Positions 41,875-50,981 of a stretch of 64,000 bases of DNA are shown in pieces. The stretch covers positions 1,561,030 through 1,625,029 of the forward strand of contig NZ_NPDM01000001.1 in assembly GCF_002812085.1 (NCBI RefSeq), read 5' to 3'. The position numbers were made by a program, and so were the translations under genes. The notes below the pieces were generated by a model, which worked only from the letters and a program-made list of their open reading frames with translations, had not been told where the DNA came from and ran no database searches. This DNA comes from Leptospira levettii. GTDB lineage: Bacteria > Spirochaetota > Leptospiria > Leptospirales > Leptospiraceae. Position 1 is the first letter of the stretch, and each line of letters begins with the position of its first letter.

Positions 41875-44060
41875 TTTGGAATTTTATACTTAGAATTAAA
41901 ACCTTATTCTTCCTGATACCGCTTATCGGAGGAATTTGGTTTATTTTAAGACCGATACAAATTGATGATTTTAAAAAAGAAGTAACAACACGTATTCTCT
42001 CACAAGATGGAAGATTGATTGGTAGAACTCAAAATCATAATCTTTCCAAACAAGATTGGGTGCCATTAACAGAATATCCAAAATTTGTTTCTGAAATAGT
42101 CTGTATTGCAGAAGATAAACGATTTTTTTCGCATCATGGGATTGACCCCTTTGCCATAATCAATTCCTTATATTCGTTTTTATTTTCAAAACAAAATCGT
42201 GGTGGTGGTTCCATCATTACGATGCAACTGGTTCGAATGTATCATCCGAATATCAGGTCCTATCCCATTGTCATTCGAAAATCTTTTGAAGTTTTAGAAG
42301 CAATGCGGTTTGAATTGTGGTTAAACAAAGAACAAATCTTAGAAGCCTATTTAAATTCAGTATCAGTTCATTCCAATTCAGTTGGCTTTCCTTCTGCTTC
42401 CCTCACTCTTTTTCAAAAAAATGTACGATTTTTATCAATAGAAGAAACCGTTTATTTATCAATTTTAATTCGAAAGAATATTGCAAACGAAGATGAGATT
42501 AAATTCAGATACAACCAATTGCGAACCAAAATTCCATATTCACTTCCCATTTTAGATTCACCAAGTGAACTTGTGCAAACCAATCTCCAAAGGAAAATAC
42601 AAAATTATGATGATACGCTGAATGGTGAAAACCAACATTTTCTCAATTGGATCAGAAGTTTACATTTGGATCCAAAAGAAGAATTGGTATCAACAATTTC
42701 ATCTGAATTAAATTCTGAAATCCATTCGATTGTAAATTCAGAACTAAATGTATTAAAAAGATGGAATGTAAATAATGCTTCGGCAATCATTTTAGAGAAA
42801 GAATCAAATCAAACAACAGATTTATCTCTTGTGGCAATGATTGGATCTAAAAATTTTTTTGAAGATGGGAATGGAATGGTAAATGGAACAATCGCATTTC
42901 GCGATGCTGGTAGTACATTAAAACCATTATTATATGCATTAGCAATAGATCAAAATATATACTCTATCAATTCCATACTAGTGGATGAAAAATATTCGTA
43001 CTCATTGGGTACAGGAGAAAACTACCTTCCTAGAAATGCGGACCTCCGTTATTGGGGAAATTTAACATTAGCGGAAGCATTGGCAAATTCTCGTAACATT
43101 CCTGCTGTGACAACAATCCAATTGGTTGGTGTTCCTAATTTTTATCGCTTTTTAAAGTTAGCAGGATTTGAAAACTTAAAACAATCCCCTAATTTTTATG
43201 GGCCAGGACTTGCTTTAGGAACGGGAGGAGCTAGTTTACTACAACTTTCGCGAGCTTACGGTACATTTATGTTAGGTGGTATTCTTCCAAAAATTAAAAT
43301 TGGGAGTATCAATGGAAAATCATTTTTTTATGGTGAATCACAACGCTTGGTATCTGAAGAAACAGCCGAAGAAATCAAATTTATTTTGAATGATTCAAAA
43401 CTGAGACAAAAGGCATTCGGGAAAAGAAGTTATCTAAACTACCCATTTCCCGTTTCAGTTAAAACAGGTACTTCCAAAGATTATAGAAATTCTTGGACTA
43501 TTTCATTTAATGATCGCTATGTGGTTGGTGCTTGGGTTGGAAATTTTTCAGGTGAAAAAACAATGGACGTTTCAGGTTCTTTTGGAGCTGGAAGAATTGT
43601 CCAAAATATTTTTAGATTACTTATGAAGGACAATGATAAAAAATCATATACTCCTAAGCTAACAGAAGTTCGGTCAATTTGTAAAATTTCTGGTAAACTG
43701 GCAAATTCCAATTGTCCTTCGCTTGTTTTGAATGTTAGAAAAAAAATGACAAATCTACATTCATGTGAAGAGTTCCATGATCATAAGGTTTCTTCTGTAG
43801 TTGGTGTAGGATTTGTATACCCAGGACAAAACCAAGTTTTTTTATACCATCCTGGATTTGAACGAGATGAACAAAACATACCAATTCGAATCCGTGAATA
43901 CCAGACCTTAAAAGATCCTAAACTCGTGTGGAACCAAACATTAGAAGTGAAGTTGTCAAAGTCGGGGGAAGGAAATGTGGAAATCCGAAGAGGGAAACAT
44001 AGTTTAGAATTACTTGATGGATCAGAGAAAAAAGCAAAGGTTCAATTTGAAGTTAAATAA
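41871..44060 (+). CDS. pbpC: Penicillin-binding protein 1C
   Basis: A 729-residue bifunctional peptidoglycan synthase. One N-terminal helix (about 5-25) is followed by the glycosyltransferase domain (about 60-240: CIAEDKRFFSHHGIDPFA with the catalytic Glu, GGGSIITMQLVRM). The transpeptidase domain (about 300-580) has the SxxK motif STLK, SRN and KTG (VKTGTSKDYRNSW). A C-terminal BiPBP_C-like domain follows (LYHPGFERDEQNIPIRI, then HSLELLDG). The start is GTG at 41871, inside the A2M stop. PbpC with A2M is taken to repair the wall while the A2M traps the attacking protease. Confidence 0.95.
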   Translation: MIWNFILRIKTLFFLIPLIGGIWFILRPIQIDDFKKEVTTRILSQDGRLIGRTQNHNLSKQDWVPLTEYPKFVSEIVCIAEDKRFFSHHGIDPFAIINSLYSFLFSKQNRGGGSIITMQLVRMYHPNIRSYPIVIRKSFEVLEAMRFELWLNKEQILEAYLNSVSVHSNSVGFPSASLTLFQKNVRFLSIEETVYLSILIRKNIANEDEIKFRYNQLRTKIPYSLPILDSPSELVQTNLQRKIQNYDDTLNGENQHFLNWIRSLHLDPKEELVSTISSELNSEIHSIVNSELNVLKRWNVNNASAIILEKESNQTTDLSLVAMIGSKNFFEDGNGMVNGTIAFRDAGSTLKPLLYALAIDQNIYSINSILVDEKYSYSLGTGENYLPRNADLRYWGNLTLAEALANSRNIPAVTTIQLVGVPNFYRFLKLAGFENLKQSPNFYGPGLALGTGGASLLQLSRAYGTFMLGGILPKIKIGSINGKSFFYGESQRLVSEETAEEIKFILNDSKLRQKAFGKRSYLNYPFPVSVKTGTSKDYRNSWTISFNDRYVVGAWVGNFSGEKTMDVSGSFGAGRIVQNIFRLLMKDNDKKSYTPKLTEVRSICKISGKLANSNCPSLVLNVRKKMTNLHSCEEFHDHKVSSVVGVGFVYPGQNQVFLYHPGFERDEQNIPIRIREYQTLKDPKLVWNQTLEVKLSKSGEGNVEIRRGKHSLELLDGSEKKAKVQFEVK

Positions 44061-45669
44061 TTTGAAACTGATTCTAAATTCACCCAAATATCAATGGATT
44101 CTTCTTTATTTGATACTCTATAGTTTCCATTTTCCAGGTGAATTTACTTGGTCTGGATGGATTTATTACCATGGAGTTTTCCAACAAATTTTGTTTATAA
44201 TTGGTGTTTTACTCATTATATTGAATGTACTTCAACTCAATTCAAGAATAAATAAATTCTTCCTCATAATTTATATGGTGTCATTGTTACACGTGTTAAA
44301 CTATCAATGGGTATACCAAACACAATTAAACTTTCATTTATTTGAATATGCAGTTCAAAATTTTGGGATACTATGGAAAGAATTTTTTCCTTTTTTGCAT
44401 GAATGGTCAATGGTACATTATTTTCCATTTTTAATCCTCATCCTATTTTATGATCCTTTTTTGGTGTTCACGCGGTATCGAGTGAATCCGACTTTTTTGT
44501 TACTCATAGTTTACTTATTACTATTATTTCAATCCAAATTGAATGATCAAACTTTACCGAGCATTCATCAAAAACAAAATCGAAAACAAAATGTAAATCG
44601 ATTTATAAATCATATTCCCAACGACAGTCATATCGTAATGATTGTACTTGAGGGTGTTTCCAGAAAACACTTGATAGGTGTAAGTTCTAAATATATCAAT
44701 TTTTCTAGCTTAGAAAATTCTCATTTTTATATTCCTATGCCACATACTTCTAAAAGTTTCTTCACTTGGATGACTGGAGAGTCGCAGATTAATAGTTCGA
44801 GAATTCAGTCTACAAAACAAATTGAAGGAGAAAGTTTACCATTTCTTTTAAAACAAAAATATTTTTACGAAACAAAGATGATTTATACACAATCAATTTA
44901 TTTCGAAGGTATGAATTTATTCTTTCCCAATGTATTCCAAGAAGTACAAGACAAAACTGTTTTAGAAAAAAAATTCGATACTCAAAAAAATTATTTCAGT
45001 TGGGGAATGGATGATCGAGTTGTAATTTCCGAATTTAAACATTTGAATTTTGATTCTCAACCATTATTGGTAGTTGTTGGCCTTAGCCAAACACACAGTC
45101 CTTATTTTACACATTCGCATCAGGATGTCGCATTACCAAAAGTATTGCGCCATACAAAAGCATTAGAGGAAAATATAGAATTAATAGATGAATTGATTTC
45201 ATATATAAAAACCAATTCTAAAAAGGAAACATTTCTTTTCATAACTGCAGATCATGGTGAGAGTTTTGGAGAAGGAGGAGCTCATGCACATAACTATTCT
45301 TTGTATAACCAAGAGATAGATGTTCCATTTTTGATGTATAAAATCCAATCGAATGAATTGTTGATTCCAAAATTGGGTTCATCAATTCACTTTAAGCAAA
45401 CTTTATTGGATCTTTTGCAAAAAGAGTCGCATCGAAAGGAAAATTCTCAGAATTTTTTTAGTTCTAATTACCAATTAGAATTAGTTTTAAAAACTTGGAA
45501 TTCTGAAATCCAAAGAGGGTTGGTATTGGATCAGAAAAAATACATATTTCATACTGATAAAGATACTTTATACGAAATGGATTTAGATGATAAGAACCGA
45601 AAGATAATTTTGGATGCCAAATTAAAAGAACAATTGTTAAAAAAAATGTATGAGCATATGCAGAACTAA
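44017..45669 (+). CDS. Membrane sulfatase-fold protein (LtaS / phosphoethanolamine transferase-like)
   Basis: A 550-residue protein with about five N-terminal helices (about 30-185) and a C-terminal alkaline-phosphatase-superfamily domain. That domain shows the nucleophile region PHTSKSFFTWMTG (candidate Thr), the entry VMIVLEGVSR, and the metal-binding ADHGESFGEGGAHAHNYSLY. Such enzymes move phosphoglycerol or phosphoethanolamine to envelope polymers or lipid A, or cleave sulfate esters; the reaction is not decided here. The start is uncertain: ATG 44017 lies inside pbpC (44-base overlap), and TTG at 44062 directly after the pbpC stop is a good alternative. It is translationally or transcriptionally coupled to the A2M-pbpC pair. 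Confidence 0.85.
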   Translation: MDQRKKQRFNLKLNNLKLILNSPKYQWILLYLILYSFHFPGEFTWSGWIYYHGVFQQILFIIGVLLIILNVLQLNSRINKFFLIIYMVSLLHVLNYQWVYQTQLNFHLFEYAVQNFGILWKEFFPFLHEWSMVHYFPFLILILFYDPFLVFTRYRVNPTFLLLIVYLLLLFQSKLNDQTLPSIHQKQNRKQNVNRFINHIPNDSHIVMIVLEGVSRKHLIGVSSKYINFSSLENSHFYIPMPHTSKSFFTWMTGESQINSSRIQSTKQIEGESLPFLLKQKYFYETKMIYTQSIYFEGMNLFFPNVFQEVQDKTVLEKKFDTQKNYFSWGMDDRVVISEFKHLNFDSQPLLVVVGLSQTHSPYFTHSHQDVALPKVLRHTKALEENIELIDELISYIKTNSKKETFLFITADHGESFGEGGAHAHNYSLYNQEIDVPFLMYKIQSNELLIPKLGSSIHFKQTLLDLLQKESHRKENSQNFFSSNYQLELVLKTWNSEIQRGLVLDQKKYIFHTDKDTLYEMDLDDKNRKIILDAKLKEQLLKKMYEHMQN

Positions 45670-45670
45670 A

Positions 45671-46342
45671 CTAAATTCCAGAATGTCCTTTTAATAAAGT
45701 CAGGATAGACATTTCTAAAAACTTTTTATAATCCAACATAAATATTTCCAATTCTGTGTCCTTTACTGCTTCCTTTACTTGGTTGGAGGGAAATCCATGT
45801 GACCAAGATCCAACTGCTAATGCATGGCATTGCATTAAAAATAAAAATCCTGATTGTTCGTTAAAAAAAGGAAAGTACTGTATGAGTAGTGGTAATACGG
45901 AACTGATTTGTGATTTTAAATTGGATTTAAATTCGCGAATGGTTTGTATACTCGCGTTTTTTTCTAAAATTGTGGGTACAATCGGAAGTAATTTTAAAAA
46001 TCGTGTATGACGATCCATTGAATTCACAAACCAATTCGAAAAAATACTCACATCCATTTTGGGAGACTTACTTAAAAATTCATGTAAATCCATAAACCAA
46101 GATTCGTAATCTGCACTATGGATCCTAAGGCATAAATCTTCTTTCGTAGGAAAATATAAATACAAAGTACCTTTTGCAATTTTTGCGCGTTTTGCTACTT
46201 CATCCATGGAAAGTTCAGACCAATCCTTTTTTTGGAGTAGGGATGCAGCAGCTTGGATGATCGAAGTACGTTTCGAAAGTTTATCTTTCTCTAAAACAGC
46301 TCTCTTTTTAGGTGAACGTTCTATGACTTGCACTCGACTCAT
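45671..46342 (-). CDS. TetR/AcrR family transcriptional regulator
   Basis: A 223-residue regulator with a helix-turn-helix at about residues 27-72 (WSELSMDEVAKRAKIAKGTLYLYF in part) and a C-terminal domain of the kind seen in PsrA/FadR-like or AcrR groups. It ends 2 bases from the convergent sulfatase stop. A perfect 9-bp inverted repeat (46388-46410) lies 46 bases upstream of its start and probably serves as its operator. Targets other than itself and possibly the divergent SRAP gene are not evident. Confidence 0.9.
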   Translation of the reverse strand: MSRVQVIERSPKKRAVLEKDKLSKRTSIIQAAASLLQKKDWSELSMDEVAKRAKIAKGTLYLYFPTKEDLCLRIHSADYESWFMDLHEFLSKSPKMDVSIFSNWFVNSMDRHTRFLKLLPIVPTILEKNASIQTIREFKSNLKSQISSVLPLLIQYFPFFNEQSGFLFLMQCHALAVGSWSHGFPSNQVKEAVKDTELEIFMLDYKKFLEMSILTLLKGHSGI

Positions 46343-46387
46343 ACTTCCAAACTACGAATCTTATAAAAATTATGCTATAAAAAAATG

Positions 46388-46410
46388 GAAATTGACTAAA
46401 GGTCAATTTC
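46388..46410. promoter_or_regulatory. Perfect 9-bp inverted repeat, candidate TetR operator
   Basis: GAAATTGAC (46388-46396), TAAAG, GTCAATTTC (46402-46410). It sits between the TetR gene and the divergent SRAP gene. The TTGAC within each arm could also serve as -35 elements facing both ways. A second palindrome, TTCAATTGAA (46486-46495), lies just before the SRAP start. Confidence 0.55.
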
Positions 46411-46500
46411 AGATGACTTCTAGTCACGAAATTGAAATCAGTATCAAAATTGTAAAATCTTAGTTTGCAAATTTTATGAATTAAGTTCAATTGAATCATT

Positions 46501-47178
46501 GTGTGCGGGCGTTTTGGATATACCATTATCAAATTAAAAGATGGAACCGAAAAATGGATTCGATTGATCCAGGGTACCCAAGTCTTCGACATTCAAAAGG
46601 TAGAAGACACATTCCGAAGGTCACCAAATTTTGAATACTATCCTAGTTCAATTGCACCTGTCATCCATTCTCTTTCAAATCTTGGTGAAAATACATTAGA
46701 GTTAATGCAATGGGGAGTACAACCGAATTGGTCATCAAAACCAATTTTTAATACCAGGGAAGAACGATTGTTTTCTACTTCCTTTTGGTCCGGCGCTGCA
46801 AAAAACAATCGATGTATCATCCCTGCTACTTTTTTTAATGAATGGAAATCCGAAAAAGGGACAAAGATCAAATACAAAATTTATCCAAAATCTGGAGAGA
46901 GTTTTTGTTTTGCAGGAATTTGGGGTGAGATTCCAAGTCCCTCCCCTCAGAAATTTTGGTTTAGCATTTTGACACAAGAAGGAAACTCTCTGATGAAAGA
47001 AGTTCATAACTCTGGTGGAAACCAAGGACGTCAACCAGTTCACCTAACCGAAGATTGTTGGGAAAATTGGTTGGATCCTCGTATCAAAGAAGAAAACCAA
47101 ATCAGAAAATTAATCCAATCTTATCCTTCCGAATTTATCATTGCGGAACCAGAAATCAATGAACCGATGTTATTTTAA
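46501..47178 (+). CDS. SRAP family protein (YedK/HMCES), abasic-site DNA-protein crosslinker
   Basis: A 225-residue SOS-response-associated peptidase family protein. These proteins protect abasic sites in single-stranded DNA by covalent linkage through Cys2. The protein begins MCGRFG (GTG start), so Cys2 is present once the first Met is removed. Other signature parts are NTREERLF, the CIIPATFFNEWK block with the catalytic Glu, and the His in EVHNSGGNQGRQPV. Length is normal. No clear LexA-type site was seen upstream; only an inverted repeat that may belong to the TetR gene. Confidence 0.93.
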   Translation: MCGRFGYTIIKLKDGTEKWIRLIQGTQVFDIQKVEDTFRRSPNFEYYPSSIAPVIHSLSNLGENTLELMQWGVQPNWSSKPIFNTREERLFSTSFWSGAAKNNRCIIPATFFNEWKSEKGTKIKYKIYPKSGESFCFAGIWGEIPSPSPQKFWFSILTQEGNSLMKEVHNSGGNQGRQPVHLTEDCWENWLDPRIKEENQIRKLIQSYPSEFIIAEPEINEPMLF

Positions 47179-47224
47179 TTGCCTGATTCAAAATCTGAAT
47201 TCATTTTGATCTTTAAGTAATTTC

Positions 47225-47632
47225 ATGAAAAAGTATCCTATTCTATTTTTTTCTTTTTTTGTTCTCTTATTCATTGTATTCGAACATGCGCTTGTTTCTG
47301 AATCTAAATCTTGTAACACCCATTCCGAATCTGAAAAAATCGAGATCTTATTAAAAAAAATTGGGAACTTCAATGGAAACTTCATTCGAAATGGTGATTC
47401 ACATAGTGCAAAGGATGCAGAGAACCATTTACGTTATAAATTGAACGAAGCGAAAAATTCTTTTTTTGCACCTGATCCAAAGGATTGGACTGCAAAACTC
47501 TTTATAGATAAAATTGCATCAAAATCATTTTTATCTGGTTCTCCTTATAAAATCCGTTATCCTAATGGAAAGGAGATCACGAGTGCGACTTGGTTGTATG
47601 AAGAGCTAAAAAAAATCGAGAATTGTCTTTGA
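47225..47632 (+). CDS. DUF5329 (YfeK-like) exported protein
   Basis: A 135-residue protein with a signal peptide (about 1-27) and the body of the DUF5329 family (E. coli YfeK): EIEHLL-type start (KIEILLKKIG), FIRNGDSHSAKDAENHLRYKL, FIDKIASKSFLSGSPYKIRY and TWLYEELKKIENC. Two Cys (near residues 30 and 134) could form a disulfide. The function of the family is unknown. It follows the SRAP gene by 46 bases on the same strand. Confidence 0.85.
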   Translation: MKKYPILFFSFFVLLFIVFEHALVSESKSCNTHSESEKIEILLKKIGNFNGNFIRNGDSHSAKDAENHLRYKLNEAKNSFFAPDPKDWTAKLFIDKIASKSFLSGSPYKIRYPNGKEITSATWLYEELKKIENCL

Positions 47633-47809
47633 CGTTTGCTATGTATTTCACTTGCACATTGAGGTTTAGAATCGTCTTTCCTCATTTGGATAGGAACCGA
47701 TTCCTAATTTAGATTTTTCGCTGAATTTGGAAAAAAATTTACAAACTAGTGTTGTAAAAAGAACAAATTTGAGATAGTGTTGTCCTCCATGTCCAATCAT
47801 TGGGAGAGA

Positions 47810-48988
47810 ATGATGTTTCCATACTTTGTTACGAGTGTTATTTGTTTCTTTTTTGTTGGTAGTTTGTTTGCACAAACAATTGAATCAGAGTTTTTATTCA
47901 GTACCAATTTTGATGTTCGACCAACATTTGTAGAATCAAGTAGTCCATATTTTGTCAATGGTGGTAAATGGATTTATATTGGTAAAACTGCTGATTTTGA
48001 TGAACCTGGAGTTTATTTTTACGATACAAATTCAAAACAAAAAATTTATAAATCCATTCCATTAGAAACATACTATCTGGCTCATACAACAGATTTTATT
48101 GGCCAAATTGAGAACAAAGGCAAACGTCTCCCGCTTACCATTTACGAATTTTTATATTACGAAGAAGGAAATCATCGTGCAGGATTTATCCTTGAAAACA
48201 AAGGAAAATCATCAAAAGTAAAAAAATACTTTTATGTAGGTTGGGATTTGAATTCCAATCAGATCGATGTAGTGGAACCAATTTTTGAAATCCCTGAAGA
48301 GGATTCAAAGTCATTTGCACAAAGTTCTTACATTGGTTATTCTGAAAAAGACCAAGCAGCTTATTTTACATTTGCAGTGGATGCCGATTTAAAAGATGAT
48401 CTATCGGAAGATGTATCTGCCTTCATTTACAAAATTCAAAATCAAAACTTAACAAAACTTAAGGAATACAAATCTAAATTTTACCCGTATACACCTGAAT
48501 TCCATCCAGAATCAAATCAGATTGTCATCGCAGCTTATGCAGAAGCGTTTCAAAATCGAAATCCACTTGGTTATTTATTACAATTAGATTCCAATACATT
48601 CCAATCTTTTTCAATCCCTTCCACTCCTTATGGAATTTGTTTTTCAAAGGACGGAAAAACTTTGTATATGGCGGCTTCGGATACTGGGGAAGTGAGAATT
48701 TATAATACAGACAATTTAAACGATGTCAAAAAAACGAAGTGGGGAACTCACGGCCATCGATTAGGATTTTGGAAAGAAGGGGAACTGGTTTGGGTTCGTA
48801 ATTCGGGGCTTCATATTTATGATCCCAAAACATTAAAACAAAAGAAAGTAATCCCAACAAAAAAATTCTATAAAAACTATGTAAATGTAAGTGGCTCAGT
48901 TTTTTTACCCTTTCAAAAATTAGTATTGAGGAATATTTTGGAAGATCCAAAAGGGGGAGCCTCAAGCCGAATTTTAATCGCTGATTGA
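47810..48988 (+). CDS. Exported beta-propeller-like protein
   Basis: A 392-residue protein with a signal peptide (about 1-22, ending SLFAQ). I see repeated strand patterns typical of a beta-propeller (for example YTPEFHPESNQIVIAAYAE, YGICFSKDGKTLYMAASDTGEVRIYNTDN in part, then LVWVRNSGLHIYDPKTL). The last blocks resemble YncE/WD40-like repeats. The start at 47810 is preceded by GGGAGAG; an in-frame start at 47777 would spoil the signal peptide. No catalytic residues are evident. It is followed by a strong hairpin at 49000-49052. Confidence 0.7.
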   Translation: MMFPYFVTSVICFFFVGSLFAQTIESEFLFSTNFDVRPTFVESSSPYFVNGGKWIYIGKTADFDEPGVYFYDTNSKQKIYKSIPLETYYLAHTTDFIGQIENKGKRLPLTIYEFLYYEEGNHRAGFILENKGKSSKVKKYFYVGWDLNSNQIDVVEPIFEIPEEDSKSFAQSSYIGYSEKDQAAYFTFAVDADLKDDLSEDVSAFIYKIQNQNLTKLKEYKSKFYPYTPEFHPESNQIVIAAYAEAFQNRNPLGYLLQLDSNTFQSFSIPSTPYGICFSKDGKTLYMAASDTGEVRIYNTDNLNDVKKTKWGTHGHRLGFWKEGELVWVRNSGLHIYDPKTLKQKKVIPTKKFYKNYVNVSGSVFLPFQKLVLRNILEDPKGGASSRILIAD

Positions 48989-48999
48989 ACTGGATTAAT

Positions 49000-49052
49000 A
49001 ATCCTCTTATCCACATTCTAAAAGTTTTTATCGTTTGTGGATAAGAAGGATT
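49000..49052. terminator. Long hairpin between convergent genes, with two inverted DnaA boxes
   Basis: The left arm 49000-49015 and right arm 49036-49052 pair over 16 bp with a single bulge, around a 20-base loop. It lies between the convergent genes ending at 48988 and 49070 and is well placed as a two-way terminator. Each arm contains a perfect consensus DnaA box: TTATCCACA (49007-49015) and TGTGGATAA (49036-49044). Confidence 0.6.
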
Positions 49053-49069
49053 TGTTTTAGATTTGTCTT

Positions 49070-49918
49070 TTATTTCCACGCACCTGCATGGTCTTCTGCA
49101 TATTTCTGAAATGAAATTGGATCTTTTCCAGTGATTTTTTTGACAGTATCAAGGATGGGAGCTGAGAATCCATCTTTTAATGCACCTGCAATCATCACTA
49201 AAAATGCTGCATAATCTTTTGATAGTCCAGCGGACACCAAGGAATTTTCAAAAACCTTTGGATCAACATCATTGTATTCAATGTTTTTTCCGCTAACAGA
49301 AGATAAATGTTTTGCGACTTGGTAATGATCAATGGATTCTTTTCCAGTAAGCGTGAGTGCCTGATTTTGAAAATCATTGGTTGTTAATAGTACGGACGCA
49401 ACGGACGCAATGTCTCTCGCATCTATGAAGCTAACGTTTGCATTTCCTCCAGGAAAATAAATTTTTTGGTCCTGTTTGATGCCTGCAATCCAAAACGTAT
49501 GAAAGTTTTGCATAAACCAATTAGGTCTTATGATGTTCCAAGAAAGGCCAGATCCTTCTAATAAAATTTCTGTTTTTCGGAAAGGTGCTTCTGGTGGTGC
49601 ATGATCTACTCCCATTGCAGTCATCAGCACAATTTTTTTCAATCCAACTTGTTTTGCTTTTTCAATCCATGGAGAAAGAATTTCATATTGGTTTGTTTCA
49701 CCAGGAGGGCTTAAAAAAAATGCAGCATCCACTGATTCTAAAATCTCTATCCCTTTTTTAGGATCCTTTGAATCTGCAACCACCCAATTGAGGTTCGTTT
49801 CTTTTGTTTGCGCTTCAGGTTTTCTAGAACCAGCGAAAACTACGTGTCCTTTTTTTTGTAATTCTTTAACGAGATACCCACCAACAAGACCTGATCCACC
49901 ATATACAAATACTTTCAT
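49070..49918 (-). CDS. NmrA/SDR-type NAD(P)-binding oxidoreductase
   Basis: A 282-residue protein with an N-terminal Rossmann motif (VYGGSGLVGGYLVKELQKKG) and features of the NmrA-like / NAD(P)H-azoreductase group of atypical short-chain dehydrogenases: AFFLSPPGE, WNIIRPNWFMQNFH, FIDARDIASVA and ALTLTGKESIDHYQVA. Such proteins reduce quinones or act as redox sensors. It is divergent from an AraC regulator gene (166-base gap), which is a usual arrangement for a regulator and its target. Confidence 0.9.
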   Translation of the reverse strand: MKVFVYGGSGLVGGYLVKELQKKGHVVFAGSRKPEAQTKETNLNWVVADSKDPKKGIEILESVDAAFFLSPPGETNQYEILSPWIEKAKQVGLKKIVLMTAMGVDHAPPEAPFRKTEILLEGSGLSWNIIRPNWFMQNFHTFWIAGIKQDQKIYFPGGNANVSFIDARDIASVASVLLTTNDFQNQALTLTGKESIDHYQVAKHLSSVSGKNIEYNDVDPKVFENSLVSAGLSKDYAAFLVMIAGALKDGFSAPILDTVKKITGKDPISFQKYAEDHAGAWK

Positions 49919-49940
49919 CGTTTGTTACCTTATACCCTCA

Positions 49941-49971
49941 GATTCAATTTTCCGTTTACTTCTTTTGAATC
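49941..49971. promoter_or_regulatory. Inverted repeat in the divergent NmrA-AraC region
   Basis: GATTCAA (49941-49947) and TTGAATC (49965-49971) form a perfect 7-bp inverted repeat with a 17-base spacer, close to the oxidoreductase start. A smaller one (ATAGA-CTT-TCTAT, 49998-50010) lies between it and the AraC gene. Either could bind the AraC-type regulator. Confidence 0.35.
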
Positions 49972-50084
49972 TTATACGTTTAGTTTATCACAAAAATATA
50001 GACTTTCTATGTCGAAAAATATTAAAAATATATCCAAAAGTATAAAATGATAGACAAAAGGTAGGGAATGGCTAGTTTTTACCT

Positions 50085-50981
50085 ATGGATTTACTCTCAG
50101 ACATTCTCTTTTCTGCAGGCTGGAAAAACGACCTTTTGTCCAAAGGCCAAATCTTCGATAGTTTCGGATTTCACTTTCCATGCGAAAAAAGTGGCGGTTT
50201 CCATGTTGTAACACAAGGCAGTTGTTATGCGAGAATTGGGAACAAGCTAATCCCACTCAAAAAAGGTGATTTATTATTCATCACAAGAGGAATACACCAC
50301 GAGTTATTATCTGATCCAAAAGCAAAAGTTGTCACCATTGAACGATTTTTGAATGAAAAAAATATCCAAAAGAAAGACCTAAACCCAGTCACTACTTTTG
50401 TATCAGTTCGGTATGAAGTTCCTAATGGACCCGTCCACCCACTTCTCATGGAGTTACCAGATTTTATCTACATTCCATATGAAAGTATCCAAAAACACCA
50501 CTCACTAGAGGATTTCATTCAAATCCTTTCAAAAGAATTAGAACTGAATCTTGGAACTGACTTAATAGTACAAAGATTAACAGACATTATGCTCTACTAT
50601 ATGATCCGAATTTGGTTACAACAAGAGGAAAACTCACCCTCAGGTTGGATCAAAGCTTTCCATGATAAGACAGTTTTGTATGCTTTAGAAAAACTTCACA
50701 ATGCATATGCAAAGGATTGGACAATCGAATCACTCGCAAAAGAGACTGGGGTATCTCGTGCAAATTTAGCTAACAAATTTCGGGATGTGTTAGGAATTCC
50801 TCCTATGGAGTATTTGGCAAAACTCCGAATGGAAAAAGCCAAAGTTTTATTTCAAAAAGGGAATATGGGTTTAGAGGAAATTGCACAAAATGTAGGTTAT
50901 GCGTCTGCTTTCTCATTTTCCAAAGCTTATAAAAGAATTTATGGAAATTCACCGAGTAGAGAATGGAAACGAGTTGTTTAA
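50085..50981 (+). CDS. AraC-family regulator with cupin-type sensor domain
   Basis: A 298-residue regulator of the AraC_binding/cupin_6 type. The N-terminal half (about 1-180) has cupin strands (FHVVTQGSCYARIGNKLIPLKKGDLLFITRGIHHEL in part). The C-terminal half has the two AraC helix-turn-helix motifs (WTIESLAKETGVSRANLANKF in part, then IAQNVGYASAFSFSKAYKRIYGNSPSREW in part). Proteins of this type often control adjacent oxidoreductase genes, here the divergent NmrA-like gene. Its 3' end overlaps the convergent sigma-factor gene by 33 bases. Confidence 0.92.
   Translation: MDLLSDILFSAGWKNDLLSKGQIFDSFGFHFPCEKSGGFHVVTQGSCYARIGNKLIPLKKGDLLFITRGIHHELLSDPKAKVVTIERFLNEKNIQKKDLNPVTTFVSVRYEVPNGPVHPLLMELPDFIYIPYESIQKHHSLEDFIQILSKELELNLGTDLIVQRLTDIMLYYMIRIWLQQEENSPSGWIKAFHDKTVLYALEKLHNAYAKDWTIESLAKETGVSRANLANKFRDVLGIPPMEYLAKLRMEKAKVLFQKGNMGLEEIAQNVGYASAFSFSKAYKRIYGNSPSREWKRVV

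Noticed and set aside
49000..49052. Replication origin suggested by two DnaA boxes
   Set aside because: There are only two boxes, they form a hairpin between convergent genes, and no dnaA, dnaN, gyrB or other origin genes are near.
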